Below, in pieces: positions 25,348 through 34,389 of a DNA stretch of 64,000 bases. The notes under the pieces are model-generated. The model ran no database searches. It saw only the letters and a program-made list of their open reading frames with translations, and was not told where the DNA came from. Every line of letters starts with the position of its first letter. Within the stretch, counting starts at the first letter, position 1. The translations under genes were made by a program, and so were the position numbers. Origin of the DNA: Fimenecus sp045655645 (lineage in GTDB: Bacteria > Bacillota > Clostridia > Oscillospirales > Acutalibacteraceae); the NCBI GenBank assembly GCA_045655645.1, contig JAZOPS010000026.1, positions 1-64,000 of the forward strand, in the 5' to 3' direction.

Positions 25348-26367
25348 ATGAAAGCTATTGTTATTTCTAATCCAAATGAAATTGAAATTCGTGAAGTGCC
25401 AATGCCCGAAGTAAAAGAAGGAGAAGCACTTTTGAAAGTTAAATATGTTGGTATTTGCGGTGCAGATGTGGCATCATTCACAGGTAACCAACCATTCACA
25501 ACATACCCTAGAATTTCAGGTCATGAGTTTTCAGCAGAGATTGTAAGTATTCCTGAAAACGATAAGGGTTTAAATGTTGGCGATATTGTAACTTGTAATC
25601 CTTATTTCAACTGTGGCACTTGCTATTCTTGTGAACGTGGATTTGTAAACTGCTGTACGGATAATCAGACAATGGGCGTTCAGCGTGACGGTGCATTCTG
25701 TGAATACATTTCAATGCCAATTGAAAGAATTTATGACGGCAAAGGTCTTTCAGCACAGGAATTGGCACTTATTGAGCCTTTTGCAATTTCACAGCACGCA
25801 GTATCTCGCGCAACTATCAAAGAAACTGACAATGTACTTGTTATTGGTGCAGGTCCTATTGGTCTTTTTGCTCTTCTTGCCGCAAAACAGAAATGCAACA
25901 AAATCGTTGTTGCAGATATTCTTGATAACCGTCTTAATCTTGCAACTGAATATGGTGCTGACGCAGTTGTGAATACAAAAACACAATCCCTTGAAGAATT
26001 CACAAAAGAATTCACAAATGGCAACGGATTTGATGTTTGCATCGAGGCTTGTGGTGCACCTGAAACATTCTTGGGTTGTATTGATAATGCTGCTTTTGCT
26101 GCTAACATCATTCTTATCGGTAACGGCAAGCGTGAAACAAGCTTTATTCACTCAATCATTCTCAAAAAAGAATTAAATATTCACGGAAGTCGTAATGCTC
26201 TCAAAGACGACTTTATCAACTTAATTGATATTGTTGCAAACAAAAAAGCAGACCCTATGAAAATGGTTAGTGGCATTTATGATATGGATAATGCTCTTGA
26301 TGCGTTTAAAGCGCTTGCTAACAATGATGGTACGCTTGCAAAACTTCTTATAAAAATTGGTGACTAA
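25348..26367 (+). CDS. Zinc-type sugar-acid (L-galactonate 5-dehydrogenase-like) dehydrogenase
   Basis: A 339-residue zinc alcohol dehydrogenase. The catalytic zinc ligands are Cys in GICGADVASF (about residue 37) and His-Glu in ISGHEFSAEIV; the structural zinc lobe is NCGTCYSCERGFVNCC (about 90-105); the NAD loop is VIGAGPIGLFALL (about 168). It resembles the RspB/LgoD and L-threonine-dehydrogenase branch. LgoD oxidises L-galactonate to D-tagaturonate, which is exactly the substrate of the next gene. GAGGA precedes the ATG, and only 2 bp separate it from the first gene. Sorbitol- or threonine-dehydrogenase activity cannot be excluded from sequence alone. Confidence 0.82.
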   Translation: MKAIVISNPNEIEIREVPMPEVKEGEALLKVKYVGICGADVASFTGNQPFTTYPRISGHEFSAEIVSIPENDKGLNVGDIVTCNPYFNCGTCYSCERGFVNCCTDNQTMGVQRDGAFCEYISMPIERIYDGKGLSAQELALIEPFAISQHAVSRATIKETDNVLVIGAGPIGLFALLAAKQKCNKIVVADILDNRLNLATEYGADAVVNTKTQSLEEFTKEFTNGNGFDVCIEACGAPETFLGCIDNAAFAANIILIGNGKRETSFIHSIILKKELNIHGSRNALKDDFINLIDIVANKKADPMKMVSGIYDMDNALDAFKALANNDGTLAKLLIKIGD

Positions 26368-26368
26368 A

Positions 26369-27685
26369 ATGAAAGAAACTGTAATTCAATTCGGTGAAGG
26401 TAATTTTCTTCGTGGATTTTTCAACTATTTTCTTCAAAAGATGAATGAAAAAGGTCTTTATGACGGAAAAGCAGTTATTATTCAGCCACGAGCTGGTGGC
26501 AAATGTGGCCTTTTGAATGAGCAAGACTGCAAATACAACCTCTATTTAAGAGGTATTCAAAATGGTGAAATCGTGAAAGAGCATACATTTATTGAATCTG
26601 TTTCAAGATGTATTGACCCTTATAAAGATTTTGATGGTTATTTAGCGCTTGCTGATAACCCTGATTTCCGTTTTATTGTATCAAATACAACTGAAGCGGG
26701 TATTGAATTTGTTGACTCTTGCAAGTTTGATGATACACCTGCACTCTCTTTCCCTGCAAAGCTTACACAGTTGCTTTACAGACGCTTTAAAAACGGTTTA
26801 AAGGGTTTTATTTTGCTTCCTTGTGAGTTGATTGATAACAATGGTGCAGAGCTTAAAAAATGCGTTTTAAAGTATGCAAAACTTTGGAATTTAGAAGCAG
26901 AGTTTGTTACTTGGTTAGAAAATGAAAATTATTTTGTTAACACTCTCGTTGACAGAATTGTTACAGGTTATCCTAACGATGAGACAAAGGATGCGCACCC
27001 CGACGACAAATTCCTTGATACTGCTGAAATCTTCCACCTTTGGGTTATTGAAGGTGATTTTGAAGAAGAATTCCCACTCAAAAAAGCCGGTTTTAATGTA
27101 ATCTGGACAGATGACGCAAAACCTTATAAGAAAATTAAAGTGAGAATTCTCAACGGCGCTCACACATCTCTCGTTGCAGGTGCATTGCTTTCAGGAATTG
27201 AAACTGTTGGCGAAGCAATGAATGATAATGTTACTTCATTATTCCTTAACAAATGTATGAAAGAAGAAATTTTGCCAACTATCGGTGAAAATGACGAGAG
27301 CATTGCATTTGCTGACGCTGTGTTTGACAGATTTAAAAACCCATTTATCGCACACAAATGGCGTTCAATTGCACTTAATTCAGTGAGCAAATTTTCAGTT
27401 CGTGTTTTGCCAACTTTATTGGAATATAAAGAGAAAAACGGTGAATACCCTAAAGGACTTTCATTGGCTTTGGCAAATCTTATTTATTTCTATAAAAACA
27501 ACACACCCGATGATGCAAAAAATGTTGTTGAAGCAATGAAAAACGACAGTATTGAAGGCATTCTCGCGAACACATCATTATGGCAAAATGACCTTTCATG
27601 TATGACAGAAATTATTACTGAATATTACGATAAAATTGACACTCTTGGTGCAAAGGAAACAATGAAATGGATTGTATCACAATAA
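26369..27685 (+). CDS. uxaB: Tagaturonate reductase (UxaB-like)
   Basis: A 438-residue member of the mannitol-dehydrogenase family. It opens with VIQFGEGNFLRGFFNYFLQK, the UxaB-type nucleotide-binding start, then has FIVSNTTEAGIEF, LLPCELIDNNG, VDRIVTGYP (catalytic-region residues) and a Lys-x-Arg-x-Leu-Asn-x-x-His core in KVRILNGAHTSLV. UxaB reduces D-tagaturonate to D-altronate with NADH. It is shorter than the E. coli enzyme by some 40 residues but has all core motifs. The ATG at 26369 follows the previous stop by 1 bp; a GTG four codons earlier overlaps that gene. It overlaps uxaA by 19 bp. Confidence 0.9.
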   Translation: MKETVIQFGEGNFLRGFFNYFLQKMNEKGLYDGKAVIIQPRAGGKCGLLNEQDCKYNLYLRGIQNGEIVKEHTFIESVSRCIDPYKDFDGYLALADNPDFRFIVSNTTEAGIEFVDSCKFDDTPALSFPAKLTQLLYRRFKNGLKGFILLPCELIDNNGAELKKCVLKYAKLWNLEAEFVTWLENENYFVNTLVDRIVTGYPNDETKDAHPDDKFLDTAEIFHLWVIEGDFEEEFPLKKAGFNVIWTDDAKPYKKIKVRILNGAHTSLVAGALLSGIETVGEAMNDNVTSLFLNKCMKEEILPTIGENDESIAFADAVFDRFKNPFIAHKWRSIALNSVSKFSVRVLPTLLEYKEKNGEYPKGLSLALANLIYFYKNNTPDDAKNVVEAMKNDSIEGILANTSLWQNDLSCMTEIITEYYDKIDTLGAKETMKWIVSQ

Positions 27686-29040
27686 ATGAAAAAGATAATG
27701 TTTGCGTAGACCTCGAAACTGGGCACAAAATCGCAATTTGCGACATCGAAAAAGGCGCAGACATTATTAAATATGGCTACCCTATTGGCATTGCTACTGA
27801 AAACATTAAAAAGGGTGACTCTGTTCATTCTCACAACATGAAAACAAAACTAGGTGACATTCTTTCTTATGAATACAAGCCGAATTTTGAAGAGTTATCA
27901 CCAAAAGAGCCATTTACAATTAATGCTTATGTCCGCGAAAACGGTAACATTGGTATTCGAAATGACATCTGGATTGTGCCAACAGTTGGTTGTGTTAACA
28001 GTATTGCAAAGCAACTTTCCGAAAAAACAGGTGCTATTCATTTTTCACACCCTTATGGTTGCAGTCAGTTGGGTGATGATATGACAGTTACTCAACTTAT
28101 TCTTCGTGGGCTTATTAATCACCCCAACGCAGGTGGTGTTCTTGTTTTAGGTCTTGGTTGTGAAAACAACAATATTCCTGAAATGAAAAAAGTGCTCGGC
28201 ACTTGGAATGAGCAAAGAGTTAAATTCTTATCAGTACAAGACTGTGAAGACGAATTGGCACAAGGTATTGCACTTATTGAAGAATTAAAGCAAAACGCAT
28301 CTAACGACAAGCGTGAAGAAGTGCCTGTTTCAAAACTTAAACTTGGTCTTAAATGTGGTGGCTCTGACGGTTTTTCAGGTATTACTGCAAATGCAGTTTG
28401 CGGTTTAGTCACTGACGAAATCTGCGCAATGGGTGGCACTGCGGTGCTTACTGAAGTGCCTGAAATGTTTGGCGCAGAAACCGTGCTTTTTGACAGATGC
28501 ATAAATAAAGAAGTGTTTGATAAGAGTGTAAAGCTTATTAACAATTTCAAGCAATATTTCAAAGATCATGGCGAGCCTGTTTCTGAAAATCCATCACCGG
28601 GTAATAAGGAAGGTGGAATAACCACTTTAGAAGAAAAATCTCTTGGTTGTGTGCAAAAAGGTGGAAGTGCACCCGTTGTTGATGTGTTAAGTTATGGCGA
28701 CACTCTCACCAAATCAGGGCTTAATCTTCTCAATGGTCCCGGTAATGATATTGTTTCAATCACAAATCTCTCTGCAGTTGGTTGTCATATTGTATTGTTT
28801 ACAACTGGTAGAGGCACTCCTCTTGGTGGACCTGTACCCACAATAAAAATAGCGTCAAATGACAACATTGCAACCCAAAAGAGCCATTGGATTGACTATT
28901 CTGCTTTTGGATTTGACAAGCAAGAAAAAGCAAATGAATTATTGGACTTAATAAAAAGAATTGCAGATGGTGAACTAACTAAAAACGAGATTCAGGGTAA
29001 CCGTGAAATCGCAATATTTAAGGACGGTGTAACTTTATGA
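27667..29040 (+). CDS. uxaA: Altronate dehydratase (UxaA-like)
   Basis: A 457-residue protein covering both UxaA halves. The N-terminal SAF-like domain (residues 1-80) has KKGDSVHSHNMKT; the main domain begins with FTINAYVRENGNIGIRNDIW and contains VGCVNSIA, HPYGCSQLGDD, GLGCENNN, LKCGGSDGFSGITAN, GGTAVLTEVPEMFGAE and TTGRGTPLGGPVPTIKIASN, all hallmarks of the altronate/galactarate dehydratase family with its iron-site cysteines. It turns D-altronate into 2-keto-3-deoxygluconate. The start lies inside uxaB behind AAAGGA, so translation is coupled. The 3' end overlaps the amidohydrolase gene by 4 bp (ATGA). Confidence 0.93.
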   Translation: MDCITINEKDNVCVDLETGHKIAICDIEKGADIIKYGYPIGIATENIKKGDSVHSHNMKTKLGDILSYEYKPNFEELSPKEPFTINAYVRENGNIGIRNDIWIVPTVGCVNSIAKQLSEKTGAIHFSHPYGCSQLGDDMTVTQLILRGLINHPNAGGVLVLGLGCENNNIPEMKKVLGTWNEQRVKFLSVQDCEDELAQGIALIEELKQNASNDKREEVPVSKLKLGLKCGGSDGFSGITANAVCGLVTDEICAMGGTAVLTEVPEMFGAETVLFDRCINKEVFDKSVKLINNFKQYFKDHGEPVSENPSPGNKEGGITTLEEKSLGCVQKGGSAPVVDVLSYGDTLTKSGLNLLNGPGNDIVSITNLSAVGCHIVLFTTGRGTPLGGPVPTIKIASNDNIATQKSHWIDYSAFGFDKQEKANELLDLIKRIADGELTKNEIQGNREIAIFKDGVTL

Positions 29041-29903
29041 TTATTGATGCACACGCTCATTTATGGAAAAAACAGAATGGTATCGTAAACGGTAAACCCG
29101 TTTATAATATTGGTGGTGGCAAGAGTGATTTTGGTGGTGAAATCAAACAAATGATGCCGCCATATATGACAGATGGTGAAAATACAGTTGAACGCTTTCT
29201 CGCTAATATGGATTATGCAGGTGTTTCGGGCGCTGTAATTACACAAGAGTATATCGACGGTAATCAAGACGAATATTTGCTTACTTGCAAAAGTGACAGA
29301 ATTAAAATCTGTGCTTTATATGAAGAAAAGCCACTTGGTGACATATCGAATTTTGACGGAATTAAAATCTGTGCAGGACGACTTGCTGACAAAAACTTGC
29401 TTAATCACCTTGAGCCTTTTAAAGTGGCAAACGAAAACGGTAAGTTCATTTCAATTGATTTAGCTGACGGTGACGAGCAGACAGAAATGATGCAGAAAAT
29501 TATAGATATGTTCCCCGACCTTAAAATAGCTATTGGTCATTTTGGAATGGTTACTCGTGAAGATTGGCTCGAGCAAATTAAACTTGCAAAAAATAAGAAT
29601 GTATTCATTGAAAGTGGTGGAATAACTTGGCTCTTTAATTCTGAGTTTTACCCCTACCCTTCTGCTATTGAGGCTATTATTGAATCGGCCAATCTTGTTG
29701 GATTTGAAAAATTAATGTGGGGTAGTGATTATCCACGCACAATGACTGCAATCACTTATAAAATGAGCCTTGATTTTATAGAAAAAACAGATAAAATCAG
29801 CGAAGAAAACAAAAAACTTGTTTTAGGTGAAAATGCAAGAAAATTTTATAATTTTACTGACTTACCTATTCCACAAAAGATTAAAAATATGGTAGAAGAT
29901 TAA
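29037..29903 (+). CDS. Amidohydrolase-family hydrolase, probable aldonolactonase
   Basis: A 288-residue TIM-barrel metal hydrolase of the Amidohydro_2 (COG2159/COG3618-like) type. Metal-site motifs are DAHAHLW at residues 4-10 (HxH), a His in AIGHFGMVT (about 163) and the Asp in LMWGSDYPRTM (about 228). Relatives hydrolyse sugar lactones (fuconolactone, galactonolactone) or decarboxylate aromatic acids. Its place as last gene of the altronate operon, overlapping uxaA by 4 bp, together with a lactone-forming dehydrogenase as first gene, points to lactone hydrolysis. That substrate is inferred. A strong bidirectional terminator follows. Confidence 0.8.
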   Translation: MIIDAHAHLWKKQNGIVNGKPVYNIGGGKSDFGGEIKQMMPPYMTDGENTVERFLANMDYAGVSGAVITQEYIDGNQDEYLLTCKSDRIKICALYEEKPLGDISNFDGIKICAGRLADKNLLNHLEPFKVANENGKFISIDLADGDEQTEMMQKIIDMFPDLKIAIGHFGMVTREDWLEQIKLAKNKNVFIESGGITWLFNSEFYPYPSAIEAIIESANLVGFEKLMWGSDYPRTMTAITYKMSLDFIEKTDKISEENKKLVLGENARKFYNFTDLPIPQKIKNMVED

Positions 29904-29908
29904 AAAAT

Positions 29909-29945
29909 AAAAGCAGTTTGAAAAAATCAAACTGCTTTTTTATTT
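29909..29945. terminator. Bidirectional terminator between the altronate operon and the MMPL gene
   Basis: AAAGCAGTTTG / CAAACTGCTTT with an 8-base loop, a T-run on the plus side and an A-run before it that serves the minus strand. Confidence 0.85.
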
Positions 29946-29949
29946 TAGT

Positions 29950-32900
29950 TTATTTATCTGTTTTCTTTTGCTTATTTGTCAGTTTATCAAGGGCTGCCAC
30001 AAGACCAGGTAATACAAAGAGTATTAATAAGATAGCCGAAAGTGCGCCAATTGAAATCGTTTGACAAATCTGACCGATTGTTGGGTCAACAGGACTGAAA
30101 CCAATTGCACCCGTAACCACAACCATAATCAGACCCGACGTAAGAATTGTGTGAATTGAGCCTTCATAAGCTGATTTGATTGCATCTTTAATATCCATTG
30201 TCTTTCGACTTTCACGATAATAATTTGTAAACAAAATTGCATAGTCGATTGTAGCACCCATCAGAATACATTGAACAATGAGCAAAGCAAGATAATAAAT
30301 GCTATATCCCATAAGTCCGTTAACTGTCATTGTGAGATAAACACCACATTGAACAAGTAACACAAGAATTGCAGGGATTGACAATGAGCGGAATGTAAGT
30401 GCAACAACAATAAAGATTGCAACTGCTGTGAGTAATGTTATAAACAATAATTCTTTATCAAAACTCTGCTCCATTTCATAGCTCATTGGAGTATTACCTA
30501 TGAAGAAATAATCTTTTTGAAGATTTTCACCGCAGAAAACTGAAAGTTCATCCATAAATGCTGTGGTTTCTGCTGACTCAACAGGAAGTGAAGTCTCAAT
30601 CATCATAAGTGAATGATTTTGACCAAGAAGTTGATTGATTGCGTCATCAAGCTTTGTTTTCATATTGAAAATTTCTTGACGAGTTGCACCGTCAATCATA
30701 CCAGAAAATCTTGGGTCGGTTATCATATCGTTTGAAACATAATCAAACATTTCTTCAATTGTTAATTTCCAATCGCCACCAGTTTGTTGTGTGCTTGAAT
30801 AATAAAGACAGAGCAAATCCATAGTATTGCTGTCTATCTGGTCAGTGAGAGCACCAAACATAGAAGCCAATTCTGATGATGAATATGCTTTATTTGAAAC
30901 TGTTGCATCAATGAGTTTTTTCACGCCTTTGAGCATATTGGCAGTTTCCGTGTCAAATTGTGACGCATAATCTTTATTAGGTAACACATTGCTGATTATA
31001 AAGTTAATGAAGTTTTGAATTGAAACCTTCCAACCACTTGTATCGCCATGTTCACTAATATAAAGAAGATAAAGCTGTTTGAGTTGAGTAGGTTCCATAT
31101 TCATCACCTGTGCCAAAGTTTCAGGTGAATATGACTTGCCTTCAACTGTTCCGTTTATAATTTCATGACCCATTGTGAGTTTTTCTAAATCTTCTGGAGT
31201 CATTGCAGAGCCTATCATCTCTTTATTATCAACTATAAAATTCACGAATTCCTGAATTGACAATTTATATTCACTACCGATAAACTGCATTGCAAGATAT
31301 TCTGACATAACCTGCTCATAGTCAACAACTTCAGGATTTTGTGAATAAACCTTATGATAAGCATAGAAAAGTTTTACCTTTTCAATATCAACACCCATAA
31401 GTTTAGACATTGAGTCATAATATCTTCTTTCTGTTACAGTTTGCTTATTAGTGAATGTTGTGAGCATAGAAAGTTGTTCTTTTGTTTCAGCGTCAAACAT
31501 TGATGAATATGTTGGATTTTTTGAAACCTCATTCACAACGAAATCAGCAAAAGTAGGAAGAGTCATTGTTCCACAATCCGCTCCACCTTTTACACCAAAA
31601 TAGAGCACCATAAGTTGTTTAACCTGTTTTGCATCCATTGAGAATTTGTTTGCAATTTCTTCAGCGGTCATTGGTGTTGTGAGGTTTTGTGGGTTTGCGA
31701 ACATATCCATTTTATCAACAGACGCTTGCATATCACCGCTGATAAATGATGAAAACATATCATTGCTCATTACTTGATATTTAATAAAATTAACTACCTG
31801 ACTGACTGTCATCGGCAATGTTTTGTTGCCATTGAAATAGCTATAATAAACCAAATCGATGAGTGATGCATCAACAGTCATTGGAATTCCCATATTATCA
31901 ATCATGGACATAATTCCACTTGATGTAAATTTCTTACCTAAAGTGTTTGAATAACTCATAACATTTTTAACAACATCTTTGTTTTCAAACTCTTTAATCA
32001 CTTTATCTGCATTTTCTTCGTCTTCGTTATTATAGAGAAGAATAACGGGATTGGTTGGTGTGAACACATCTGCAATTGGGTCTTCGGGAGAAATTGAATA
32101 AACAATTTTTGTTGTGTTTTGTAAAAATGCTGTCACCACAAATAAAATAGCAAAGAATACTGCCAATGGTTTTCTTACTTTATATTGCACCTTTGATAAA
32201 AGTCCCATTGGTAAAGACAATTCATCTTTTTCAGTATCTTCAATTTTTTCATCAAAAATGAGCAACAATGCAGGCAAGACTGTAAGAACACAAATCATAC
32301 TGCAAAGAACGCCTTTTGCAAGAACAAGACCTAAGTCCATACCAATCTTAAAACTCATAAAAACGAGCATAATAAGACCGATAACAGTTGTCATACCACT
32401 ACTCATAATTGATGAGAAAGCATTCTTCCAAGCGTGTTTCATTGCTTCTTCATTATCATCATATAAAAGTTTTTCTTGACGATAACGATTTGCAAGAATG
32501 ATTGAATAGTCCATTGAGAGAACCAATTGCAAAATTGCAGCGATTGACATTGTAATCTGTGAAACGCTACCAAGCACAATATTCGTGCCCATATTTATAG
32601 CGATAGCAACACCTATTGTTGCCATAAAGAGTACAGGCTCAAACCAAGAACTGCTCATTATAAAGAGAATTGCAAAAAGAATGACAATTGCAATTGCAAT
32701 GATAATCCAAGGTAATTCCATACTGCTTGGGTTATCGTTCAAATAATTCATTTTATAATCTTTGAACTGTTCTTTAATTGTTTTTTCAATTGAGAGTTCT
32801 TCAGGTGAGCCATATGTATATGAAGTATTCACAACAAACTTTGTGTAATTATCTTTATTGTAATCTTCGCTACCCTCAATATATGAAACGCTGTCAACAT

Positions 32901-33192
32901 ATTCTATGTTTTCAAGTTGATTTCGGATTGCATAGACTTGGTCCTGACTCAAATCTTCAAACATAACCCTGATGGTTTGTGACATTGCCATTGATGTGAA
33001 ATCTTCCATCATCACATCAACGCCCTGCTTCATTGAAGAATCGTCGGGCAAGTATTTGGTCATATCAGTATTAATTTCAACTGATGGTATCAGCAATGCA
33101 CACCCTACACAGAGAACTAACATCAATGCGAGAATGACTTTGTGACCATTGACTATTATATTTGCAAAGTTTTTCAAAGCACAACACCCCAT
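29950..33192 (-). CDS. MMPL/RND-family transporter with internal repeats
   Basis: A transporter of about 1080 residues with two MMPL halves, each with a large outer loop and about six membrane helices (first block about residues 160-320, last block about 905-1070). Typical motifs are LQLVLSMDYSIILANRYRQE in half 1 and MGATIDYAILFTNYYRESRK in half 2, where the Asp-Tyr pair marks the proton relay. The second outer loop is greatly enlarged (about 400 residues) by some five copies of an ~80-residue helical module. The start is uncertain: ATG at 33192, or a TTG at 33177 with GGGGTG at good distance. TATAAT lies at about 33209, overlapping longer starts. Cargo is unknown; relatives export lipids or drugs. 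Confidence 0.88.
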   Translation of the reverse strand: MGCCALKNFANIIVNGHKVILALMLVLCVGCALLIPSVEINTDMTKYLPDDSSMKQGVDVMMEDFTSMAMSQTIRVMFEDLSQDQVYAIRNQLENIEYVDSVSYIEGSEDYNKDNYTKFVVNTSYTYGSPEELSIEKTIKEQFKDYKMNYLNDNPSSMELPWIIIAIAIVILFAILFIMSSSWFEPVLFMATIGVAIAINMGTNIVLGSVSQITMSIAAILQLVLSMDYSIILANRYRQEKLLYDDNEEAMKHAWKNAFSSIMSSGMTTVIGLIMLVFMSFKIGMDLGLVLAKGVLCSMICVLTVLPALLLIFDEKIEDTEKDELSLPMGLLSKVQYKVRKPLAVFFAILFVVTAFLQNTTKIVYSISPEDPIADVFTPTNPVILLYNNEDEENADKVIKEFENKDVVKNVMSYSNTLGKKFTSSGIMSMIDNMGIPMTVDASLIDLVYYSYFNGNKTLPMTVSQVVNFIKYQVMSNDMFSSFISGDMQASVDKMDMFANPQNLTTPMTAEEIANKFSMDAKQVKQLMVLYFGVKGGADCGTMTLPTFADFVVNEVSKNPTYSSMFDAETKEQLSMLTTFTNKQTVTERRYYDSMSKLMGVDIEKVKLFYAYHKVYSQNPEVVDYEQVMSEYLAMQFIGSEYKLSIQEFVNFIVDNKEMIGSAMTPEDLEKLTMGHEIINGTVEGKSYSPETLAQVMNMEPTQLKQLYLLYISEHGDTSGWKVSIQNFINFIISNVLPNKDYASQFDTETANMLKGVKKLIDATVSNKAYSSSELASMFGALTDQIDSNTMDLLCLYYSSTQQTGGDWKLTIEEMFDYVSNDMITDPRFSGMIDGATRQEIFNMKTKLDDAINQLLGQNHSLMMIETSLPVESAETTAFMDELSVFCGENLQKDYFFIGNTPMSYEMEQSFDKELLFITLLTAVAIFIVVALTFRSLSIPAILVLLVQCGVYLTMTVNGLMGYSIYYLALLIVQCILMGATIDYAILFTNYYRESRKTMDIKDAIKSAYEGSIHTILTSGLIMVVVTGAIGFSPVDPTIGQICQTISIGALSAILLILFVLPGLVAALDKLTNKQKKTDK

Positions 33193-33264
33193 TTGCAAAA
33201 ACTTTATTTTTTTATTATAGCACAAAAATATGAATAATCTATTTCTAATTGAAAATTTTTCCTA

Positions 33265-34389
33265 TTATTTCATTGAGATATACATATTTTTTATATCGTC
33301 ATAGGATAACGAGATTATATTTCTTTCCATAAGTGGTGTCATACTCATTTTTGTAAGTATTTCAATTTCTTCATCGGTTTTAACGCCGATTTCTGTGAGA
33401 GTACAAGCCATTCCCATTTGCTTTTTAAGATTTGTGATTGCATCAGCTAATTCATAAGCATCTACAAAACCGCAATCACGGGCGAATTTATTAAGTCTGC
33501 CATTTTCTGCTTCAGCATTATATCTTGTAAAGAAATCAAGTGTCATTGCACAGGCTTCGCCGTGTGGTACGCCATAAAGATTTGTAAGCGGGAATGAACA
33601 CGCGTGGCTACCTGCTGTGCGTGGATTTGAAAATGCCACACCCGCAACGATTGATGCCTCTGCCATTTTTTCTCTTGCTTCAAGGTTATCTGGTTCTGAA
33701 TATGCTTTATAAAGCCATTCGAACACTAATTTTGTAGCGTGAACTGAACAACTTTCGCAAATTGGTTGGTGCAAAACGCTCCATACACTTTCTAATGCGT
33801 GAGCGAGCACATCAAGCCCCGTTGAAGCAGTAACTTGTGGTGGTACGCTCAATGTAAGTCTTGGGTCAACGATTGCAGCTTTTGGGTACATAAGCGGGTC
33901 ATTCATTGTAGATTTCACATTTTTTTGTAAATCAGTAAGAACTGAAATATTTGTGATTTCACTACCCGTGCCACTTGTTGTTGCAACTGCAATCATTGGG
34001 ATAACTTCATCTTTATTGATTGGTTTGCCACCTGTGTGATAACTTTCAATTATATCGTCACCTTTTGCAATTGCACAAGCTGCCTTGCAACAATCCATAG
34101 GTGAGCCACCACCAAGAGCAACGGCAAAATCTGCGTTATTTTCTCTTAAAACCTTAACGCAATCGTTAACATTGTCAGTTGTTGGGTTTGGTCTTATATC
34201 ACTAAAAACTGCCACTAATCTGCCGTTTGAGTTTTTAATGATACCCTCTGCAATGCCATTCTTTTTAAGGGTGTTTGAGCAGACAAGCACTCCCCTTTTA
34301 TAGCCGAAATCTTCAATAATTTTAGGTATTTCTTTAATTTTATCTGTTCCAAAATAAATTTTAACAGGCAATGAAAATTCCCAAGTCAT
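33265..34389 (-). CDS. Iron-containing alcohol dehydrogenase
   Basis: A 374-residue group-III dehydrogenase. It has the NAD-binding GGGSPMDCCKAACAIA segment (about residues 93-108), VATTSGTGSEIT, and the metal-site set: Asp in STGLDVLAHALE, His in the same helix, and His in GVPHGEACAMTLDF (about residue 273). The family uses Fe2+ to interconvert alcohols and aldehydes (butanol, propanediol, lactaldehyde). Its ATG overlaps the stop of the radical SAM gene by 4 bp (ATGA), so both are made from one message. The substrate is not readable. Confidence 0.92.
   Translation of the reverse strand: MTWEFSLPVKIYFGTDKIKEIPKIIEDFGYKRGVLVCSNTLKKNGIAEGIIKNSNGRLVAVFSDIRPNPTTDNVNDCVKVLRENNADFAVALGGGSPMDCCKAACAIAKGDDIIESYHTGGKPINKDEVIPMIAVATTSGTGSEITNISVLTDLQKNVKSTMNDPLMYPKAAIVDPRLTLSVPPQVTASTGLDVLAHALESVWSVLHQPICESCSVHATKLVFEWLYKAYSEPDNLEAREKMAEASIVAGVAFSNPRTAGSHACSFPLTNLYGVPHGEACAMTLDFFTRYNAEAENGRLNKFARDCGFVDAYELADAITNLKKQMGMACTLTEIGVKTDEEIEILTKMSMTPLMERNIISLSYDDIKNMYISMK

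Noticed and set aside
25731..26151. Two long antisense frames (120 and 132 codons) opposite the zinc dehydrogenase gene
   Set aside because: They are shadows of a strongly supported gene, with no ribosome site and no domain.
28119..28562. A 147-codon antisense frame opposite uxaA
   Set aside because: The sense protein is a full altronate dehydratase; the antisense frame is a composition effect.
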